A DNA stretch of 27,075 nt from JAAZMI01 sp050942615 (GTDB taxonomy: Bacteria > Bacillota > Dethiobacteria > DTU022 > UBA8154): the NCBI GenBank assembly GCA_050942615.1, contig JBMNNQ010000012.1, positions 1 through 27,075 on the forward strand, read 5' to 3'. The notes beneath the pieces are model-generated. The model did not search any database. It was not told the origin of the DNA and saw only the letters and a list, made by a program, of their open reading frames with translations. Of the stretch, positions 21,623 to 27,075 are shown piece after piece. Position 1 is the first letter of the stretch, and every line of letters begins with the position of its first letter. Made by a program: the position numbers and the translations under genes.

Positions 21623-22399
21623 GTGAAAATAGCTGTATCGGGTAAAGGTGGAGTGGGTAAAACAACTGTCGCTGCTAATCTAATTTACCATTTTGCAAAA
21701 AACGGATTCGATGTTTTTGCTGTAGATGCTGATCCCGATGCCAGTTTAGGCCTGGCCTTGGGGGTGGATCCTCAAAAATTGGCTACTTTGGTGCCCCTTG
21801 TAGAGATGGAAGAAGTTATTGCGCAAAAAAGTGGTGGCAAAGGGGCCTTTTACAACCTCAATCCAGACGTGGAAGATGTTGTTGATGATTACAGTCTGCA
21901 GCAAGACCGGGTTAAATTTTTAATCATGGGCGGCATTAAGCAGGGAGGTTCGGCTTGTTATTGCCGGGAAAACTCTTTTCTGAACGCTGTTCTCAATTCC
22001 CTGTTGCTCGATAAAAAAGAAGTGGTGGTCCTGGATATGAGCGCGGGTATTGAACACCTGACCCGCGGCACGGCTCGGGGTGTGGATATGATTATTGTGG
22101 TGACGGAGCCGACCAGGGCCAGCCTGAAGACTGCTGAAGTAGTGAAGAAGTTGGCTGCAGATTTAGGTGTCGAAGACGTCAGGATTTTGGGTAATAAAAT
22201 TCGCAGGCCGGAAGAAGAAAATTATTTAAGGGAAAATTTCGCTCCCGAAGAAATTATCGGGATTTTGCCTTTTGAGGAAGAGGTTTGGGAAAGTTCCATG
22301 GTAGATTCCCCACAGGGTTTTGGCAAGGGGAATTTGTTAAGCGGGATGGAGGGTGTTTATCAAAAGATTATGGAGAAACAGGGGGTGACGGGGGGATAA
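21623..22399 (+). CDS. cooC: CODH nickel-insertion accessory ATPase CooC (AcsF-like)
   Basis: A 258-residue MinD/ParA-type ATPase that matures the Ni-Fe-S centre of CO dehydrogenase. The N-terminal deviant Walker A KGGVGKTTVAANLIYHFAK, the switch VDADPDASLG and C112/C114 in GSACYCRENSF are the CooC hallmarks; the two cysteines form the metal site at the dimer interface. The GTG start has AAGGAGGAG about 8 bases upstream. It is the first gene of the operon, 62 bp before the CODH gene, and is probably co-transcribed with it. Confidence 0.95.
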   Translation: MKIAVSGKGGVGKTTVAANLIYHFAKNGFDVFAVDADPDASLGLALGVDPQKLATLVPLVEMEEVIAQKSGGKGAFYNLNPDVEDVVDDYSLQQDRVKFLIMGGIKQGGSACYCRENSFLNAVLNSLLLDKKEVVVLDMSAGIEHLTRGTARGVDMIIVVTEPTRASLKTAEVVKKLAADLGVEDVRILGNKIRRPEEENYLRENFAPEEIIGILPFEEEVWESSMVDSPQGFGKGNLLSGMEGVYQKIMEKQGVTGG

Positions 22400-22461
22400 T
22401 ACGCAAGGTATTCTTAAGGACAACTTATTTATATTAACTCAAGAGGAGGTAAGGAAAGAAT

Positions 22462-24429
22462 ATGGCGAAAACCGATAAGAAAAAAGACCGCAATAGAAGT
22501 GTTGATCCAGCTGTTTTGGAAATTCTTGCCAAGACAGAGGATAGCGGTATAGAGACCGCCTATGACCGTTACTTGAAAATGCAGCCGCAGTGTAACTACG
22601 GTGAACAGGGGATTTGCTGCCGTATATGCATTCAAGGCCCCTGCCGTATCACTAAGCGGGCTGACAAAGGGATTTGTGGGGCAACTGCCTACACCATCGT
22701 TGCCCGCAACCTGGTTCGTTACGAATTGGGTGGTTGTACCGCCCACGCCGACCATGGTCTTCACTCCACGCTTTTAGCCCGGGAAGTGGTTGAAGGTAAA
22801 GCACCGGACTATAAGATAACGGATACCAAGAAATTATATGCCCTTGCAGAGCGCATGGGAGTATCCACTGAAGGTAAAGAAGACAAGGCGATTCTAAAGG
22901 ATTTGGTGGATATCGCCATTGCCGATTTCAACCGTTTGGATGGACAGGATCTGTATTGGCTTCCCAAGGTTATCGTGCCCGAAAGAACTGAAAAATTCCA
23001 GGATTGCAATATTCTGCCCAGCAGTATCCATCGCACCATCGCTGATGCTATGGCCCAGACACACGTGGGGATGGACGCTGATCCCGTTAACCTTGTGTTT
23101 AGGAGCCTGGAAGTTTCTTTGGCCGACTACACCGGTGAACACATTGCCACCAGCCTCTCCGATGTTTTGTTTGGCACACCCAAACCGGTTGTTTCCGAGG
23201 CGAACATGGGTGTCCTGGATGAGGACTATGTGAATATTGCCGTTCACGGCCATAACCCCATCCTGAGCGAAATGATTGTGCAGGCCGCCCGGGAAATGAA
23301 GGGCGAAGCAGAAAAAGTGGGCGCCAAAGGAATCATCTGTGCGGGTATCTGCTGTACCGGTAACGAACTGCTGATGAGGCAGGGTGTACCGATTCTCACC
23401 AACTACGCCTCCCAGGAATTGGCGATTATGACCGGCGCTGTTGATGCCATGGTAGTTGATATCCAGTGTATCATGCCGGGTATTCAGCCGGTGTCGGAAT
23501 GCTTCCATACCCGTATCATTACCACCAGCCCCTCCGTTAAAATCCCCGGGGCTTACCACCTTGATTTCGACGAAGCCCGGGCTATGGAAAAGGCGCGCGA
23601 GGTTATTGAAATTGCCATCGCTGCCTATCAGGAAAGAAACAGGGAAGTTTTCATTCCCCAAATTAAACATAAAGTTGTGGCCGGCTTTAGTGTAGAGGCA
23701 ATGCTCGATCTGTTTGCAGCGATTAACCCCGAAAGGCCGATCAGCGTGCTTACAGATGCCATTACTGCCGGTGAATTGCGCGGGGTCTGCCTGCTGTGCG
23801 GCTGTAACAACCTGAAGCGCATCCACGACGAAATGCACATTGAAATTGCCAAGGAACTGGCGAAAAATGATGTTCTGTTGGTAGCTACAGGGTGTGCGGC
23901 ACAGGCTTACGCCAAGACCGGCCTGCTCAACGGGGATGCCGTGGAGAAATTTGCCGGTGACGGGCTCAAGGCTTTTATGAACCGCCTGAATGAAGCCAAC
24001 AAGGATCAGTTACAGGAAAAACTTCCTTTAGTCTTCCACATGGGTTCCTGCGTTGACAACTCCCGGGCCTACGATCTGATGACCTTCATGGCCGAGGAAA
24101 TGGGATTGGATACACCGAAGGTACCTTATGCGGCCAGTGCGCCCGAGGCGATGAGTGAAAAAGCCATTGCCATCGGTAGTTGGCTGGTTACTTTGGGCCT
24201 GCCCACCCACGTTGGTGTGGTACCCCCAATTCCCGGCAGCCCGCTGGTAGACGGTATTGCCCTGCAGATTGCCCAGGATGTCTACGGCGGCTACTTTATC
24301 TGGGAAACAGACCCCCAGAAGAGCGCCGAAAAAATTCTTGCGGCCTTGGATGAGAGGACCTGGAAACTGAGAATGCACCAGAAAGCCAAAGAAACCTATG
24401 AAACGGAGACAATTTCGACAACCTGGTAA
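22462..24429 (+). CDS. acsA: Carbon monoxide dehydrogenase catalytic subunit (ACS/CODH beta)
   Basis: A 655-residue Ni-Fe CODH that interconverts CO2 and CO in the Wood-Ljungdahl pathway and passes CO to ACS. Cluster ligands: C44 and C52 for the D cluster; C53, C56, C61 and C72 for the B cluster (CNYGEQGICC, RICIQGPC). C-cluster candidates are the histidines of NIAVHGHNP (262/264), a cysteine in GICCTGNE (about 298), DIQC at 336, LCGC at 446/448, TGC at 478, and GSC at 530. The order and spacing match known CODHs, so the enzyme should be active. The start ATG has AAGAGGAGG upstream. It sits between cooC and acsB, which identifies it as the ACS-linked form rather than a stand-alone cooS. Confidence 0.97.
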   Translation: MAKTDKKKDRNRSVDPAVLEILAKTEDSGIETAYDRYLKMQPQCNYGEQGICCRICIQGPCRITKRADKGICGATAYTIVARNLVRYELGGCTAHADHGLHSTLLAREVVEGKAPDYKITDTKKLYALAERMGVSTEGKEDKAILKDLVDIAIADFNRLDGQDLYWLPKVIVPERTEKFQDCNILPSSIHRTIADAMAQTHVGMDADPVNLVFRSLEVSLADYTGEHIATSLSDVLFGTPKPVVSEANMGVLDEDYVNIAVHGHNPILSEMIVQAAREMKGEAEKVGAKGIICAGICCTGNELLMRQGVPILTNYASQELAIMTGAVDAMVVDIQCIMPGIQPVSECFHTRIITTSPSVKIPGAYHLDFDEARAMEKAREVIEIAIAAYQERNREVFIPQIKHKVVAGFSVEAMLDLFAAINPERPISVLTDAITAGELRGVCLLCGCNNLKRIHDEMHIEIAKELAKNDVLLVATGCAAQAYAKTGLLNGDAVEKFAGDGLKAFMNRLNEANKDQLQEKLPLVFHMGSCVDNSRAYDLMTFMAEEMGLDTPKVPYAASAPEAMSEKAIAIGSWLVTLGLPTHVGVVPPIPGSPLVDGIALQIAQDVYGGYFIWETDPQKSAEKILAALDERTWKLRMHQKAKETYETETISTTW

Positions 24430-24465
24430 TATTTTATATTGTTCAAAAAGGAGGTAAGAACTCAT

Positions 24466-26679
24466 ATGACAGATTCTGGCGTATTAAGAAGGGAATGGGA
24501 AGATTCCTTTGAAGAGATATATGAGGGTGCAGTTGACGAGGCCAATCCCCCTTTACCGCTATTTCAAAAGGCGTATGATGGAGCGATCATCGCTACCAGT
24601 TACGCTGAGATTTTACTGAACAAGGCTATCAGGCGCTATGGCCCGGAACATCCCGTAGGCTATCCGGATACCGGCTATTACCTGCCGGTTATCACCGCCT
24701 ATAGCGGCGAACAGGTGACCAAGCTGGGTGAACTAGTACCTATCCTGAACCGTTTACGCAACCAGATTAAAGAAGAACTTAACTTTTTAAATGCCCGGCT
24801 CTGCGGTGAGGCAACAGCTTATGCCGCGGAAATAATTGAAGCAGTACGCTATCTGAAGGGCGACAATCTGCATGTGATCCCCTGGACGGGCTTTTTGGGC
24901 GACCCCGTTGTCCGTCGCTATGGGATTCTGCTTGTGGACTGGACAATTCCCGGCCAGGCAGTCCTGGTAGGTAAAGCCAAGTCCTCAGAAGCCCTGGGTA
25001 AAATAGTGACTGATCTGCAGTCCAAGGGTTTCATGATTTTCATGAGCTATGAAGTTATTGACCAGGCTATCGATGCCGGGTGCAGGTTGGGTATTGACTT
25101 TATTACCTTCACTACCGGTAACTTTACACAGGTAATCCACGCGGTTAACTATGCCCTGCGGGCCGGCCTGGCCTTCGGCGGCATTCCTCCGGGAGAACGT
25201 GAAAACCAGCGTGACTACCAGCGTCGCCGGGTGCGGGCTTTTGTGCTGCATTTCGGTGAAAGGGATGAAGTGCAGATCGCTGCTCACTTTGCAGCCATCT
25301 TTATGGGCTTCCCCGTTTTAATTGACCATGAACTGCCGGCAGACGAACAGATTCCCAACTGGTATATCTCTCATCCTGATTATGACACCATGGTGCAGGT
25401 GGCGATGGAAGTCCGGGGCATCAAAATCAAGATCGTTGATATTCCGGTACCCTTTATGGTGGCCCCTGCTTTTGAAGGAGAGGCTATCCGTAAGAAAGAT
25501 ATGTACATGGAATTTGGCGGTGGCCGTACGCCCTCCTTTGAATTGGTCAGGATGGTGGGTGAAGACGAAATTGAAGACGGCAAGGTAGAGCTTATCGGGC
25601 CGGAAATAAATGATATAGAACCGGGTTCGGCCATCAGTGGCGGCTTGGATATCAGGATCTATGGCCGGAAGATGCAGGTAGACTTCGAAGCAGTCCTGGA
25701 ACGCCGTATCCACGACTTCATCAACTACGGCGAAGGTTTATGGCATACAGCCCAGCGTGACATTGCCTGGTATCGTGTAAGCCATGACTGTGTAGCCAAG
25801 GGCTTCAAATTCCGGCACTATGGGGATCTGCTTATAGCAAAGTTCAAGGATGATTTCCCTGCTATTGTTGACCGTGTGGAGGTTAAAATTTATACAGATC
25901 CCAAGGTTGTAGAAGAACAATTGGCAGTGGCCAGGGAAGTCTACGCTGAGCGTGACGCCCGCCTGGCCGGTCTGACTGACGAGTCTGTTGAGGAATTCTA
26001 TTCCTGTAAACTTTGTCAGTCTTTTGCACCCAACCACTGCTGCATCGTAACACCTGAGCGTCTGGGTCTTTGCGGTGCTGTCAGCTGGCTGGACGGCAAG
26101 GCCTCCTTTGAAATTGATCCCAACGGGCCGTGCGAACCGGTTAAAAAAGTTGGTTTGATCGATGAAAGATTGGGTATCTGGGAATCCATCAACGAATATG
26201 TTTACCTAAACTCAAACCGTACCATTGAGGAATGTTCCATGTATTCCTTCATCGAACGGCCCATGACCTCCTGCGGCTGTTTCGAAGCGATCATGGGCAT
26301 TGTGCCAGAAGTCAACGGGGTTATGGTTACCACCCGGGAACACGGTGGTATGACCCCCTGCGGGATGAACTTCTCCACGCTGGCCGGCTCCGTTGGTGGC
26401 GGTGTTCAGACCCCCGGCTTTATGGGACACGGGCGCAGCTTTATTCTCAGCAAGAAATTCATCAGTGCAGACGGCGGTTTGGCCCGCTTGGTCTGGCTGC
26501 CCAAAGAATTGAAAGACTGGTTGGGGGATGACCTGCGTAAGTCTGCAGAAGAACAAGGTTTAGGGGCCGACTTCGTCGACAAGATTGCTGACGAAACCAT
26601 TGGCACTACCGCTGAAGAAATTACCCCCTTCCTTGAGGAAAAAGGTCACCCGGCCTTGACTATGGATCCGTTGATGTAG
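24466..26679 (+). CDS. acsB: Acetyl-CoA synthase, alpha subunit of CODH/ACS
   Basis: A 737-residue enzyme that condenses CO, a methyl group and CoA to acetyl-CoA. The A-cluster ligands are visible: C514, C517, C526 and C536 (SCKLCQSFAPNHCC...LGLCG) for the 4Fe-4S part and C603-G-C605 in TSCGCFEAIMG for the two-metal site, each offset by 8 from the Moorella numbering. The full N-terminal domain that docks on CODH is present, as in bacterial forms. A longer frame begins at TTG 24439, but the ATG at 24466 follows AAAGGAGG at about 11 bases and starts MTDSGVLRREW. It follows acsA by 36 bp and precedes acsC. Confidence 0.97.
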   Translation: MTDSGVLRREWEDSFEEIYEGAVDEANPPLPLFQKAYDGAIIATSYAEILLNKAIRRYGPEHPVGYPDTGYYLPVITAYSGEQVTKLGELVPILNRLRNQIKEELNFLNARLCGEATAYAAEIIEAVRYLKGDNLHVIPWTGFLGDPVVRRYGILLVDWTIPGQAVLVGKAKSSEALGKIVTDLQSKGFMIFMSYEVIDQAIDAGCRLGIDFITFTTGNFTQVIHAVNYALRAGLAFGGIPPGERENQRDYQRRRVRAFVLHFGERDEVQIAAHFAAIFMGFPVLIDHELPADEQIPNWYISHPDYDTMVQVAMEVRGIKIKIVDIPVPFMVAPAFEGEAIRKKDMYMEFGGGRTPSFELVRMVGEDEIEDGKVELIGPEINDIEPGSAISGGLDIRIYGRKMQVDFEAVLERRIHDFINYGEGLWHTAQRDIAWYRVSHDCVAKGFKFRHYGDLLIAKFKDDFPAIVDRVEVKIYTDPKVVEEQLAVAREVYAERDARLAGLTDESVEEFYSCKLCQSFAPNHCCIVTPERLGLCGAVSWLDGKASFEIDPNGPCEPVKKVGLIDERLGIWESINEYVYLNSNRTIEECSMYSFIERPMTSCGCFEAIMGIVPEVNGVMVTTREHGGMTPCGMNFSTLAGSVGGGVQTPGFMGHGRSFILSKKFISADGGLARLVWLPKELKDWLGDDLRKSAEEQGLGADFVDKIADETIGTTAEEITPFLEEKGHPALTMDPLM

Positions 26680-26772
26680 TTTGCGCGAAGAAAACCTTGG
26701 ATGGAGCACGGCGATGAAGTCCGGGGTTTTATCTTCATAACTGTAATATAAGTAAAGAAAGGAGTCGAAACA

Positions 26773-27075
26773 ATGGGTTTAACGGGATTGGATATTTTTA
26801 AACACCTGCCCAAAACCAACTGTAAGGAGTGCGGTTTCCCCACCTGTTTGGCTTTCGCCATGGCGTTGGCAAACGGTAAAACATCCCTGGATCTATGTCC
26901 TTATGTGTCAGATGAGGCCAAGGAGGCTCTCGCTTCCGCATCTGCCCCACCCATCCGGATGGTAAAAATCGGTGTTGGCGAAAATGAACTTGAAATGGGG
27001 GATGAAACCGAAATTTTCCGTCATGACAAGCGTTTCAACCATCCCACTGCAATCGCCATTGTAGTAAATGACAAT
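26773..27075 (+). CDS. acsC: Corrinoid iron-sulfur protein large (gamma) subunit, N-terminal part only
   Basis: The first 101 codons of the CFeSP gamma subunit, cut by the window edge. It starts MGLTGLDIFKHLPKTNC and has the 4Fe-4S ligands C17, C20, C25 and C42 (NCKECGFPTC, LDLCP), the hallmark of AcsC/CdhE. This protein carries the methyl group on its cobalamin to ACS. AAAGGAG lies 9 bases before the ATG. The cobalamin-binding and B12-tail domains are outside the window. It follows acsB by 93 bp and completes the order cooC-acsA-acsB-acsC. Confidence 0.93.
   Translation, partial: MGLTGLDIFKHLPKTNCKECGFPTCLAFAMALANGKTSLDLCPYVSDEAKEALASASAPPIRMVKIGVGENELEMGDETEIFRHDKRFNHPTAIAIVVNDN

Noticed and set aside
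22894..23838. 314-codon open frame antisense to acsA
   Set aside because: It lies wholly inside the well-supported CODH gene, has no family motifs, and its length is explained by codon bias on the opposite strand.

Overview
The window is typical of a low-to-mid GC Gram-positive anaerobe (Bacillota, most like the Peptococcaceae/Clostridia acetogens, carboxydotrophs and sulfate reducers). The main reasons are a ctsR-mcsA-mcsB-clpC heat-shock operon with a CtsR operator, strong Shine-Dalgarno sequences with frequent GTG/TTG starts, and a Wood-Ljungdahl CODH/acetyl-CoA synthase operon (cooC-acsA-acsB-acsC). No genus can be fixed from this sequence alone. No mobile element, CRISPR array, tRNA or rRNA is seen.

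Layout. Positions 1-5716 are all on the minus strand: an aminotransferase (cut by the window edge) behind serC; a sulfur-trafficking group with an Nfu-type Fe-S scaffold, thiI and a cysteine desulfurase; and a DUF421/DUF4363 membrane pair. From about 5790 everything is on the plus strand: thioredoxin reductase and thioredoxin; a bacterial NHEJ set (ku plus LigD split into a ligase gene and a polymerase gene); a five-gene branched-chain amino-acid-type ABC transporter (livJ-H-M-G-F); an orphan Cys-rich small protein; ctsR-mcsA-mcsB-clpC; and the CODH/ACS operon, whose acsC is cut by the right edge.

How the genes fit together. CODH (AcsA) reduces CO2 to CO and ACS (AcsB) joins CO, a methyl group from the corrinoid protein (AcsC/D) and CoA into acetyl-CoA. 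CooC is the ATPase that supports nickel insertion. These enzymes are rich in Fe-S clusters, so nearby cysteine desulfurase, Nfu and thioredoxin genes make sense for such a cell, although no co-regulation can be shown.

The gene content is mostly recognisable. The least explained material is in the leaders and junctions: a hairpin-rich leader before thioredoxin, a terminator hairpin that contains the ku ribosome-binding site, two mutually exclusive hairpins plus a U-run directly before cooC, a 16-bp palindrome at an internal liv promoter, a hairpin covering the naive start of thiI, and a long structured leader with a tiny ORF before the orphan Cys-rich gene. Several start codons were moved from the longest-ORF start on the basis of Shine-Dalgarno sites, promoters and family N-termini.
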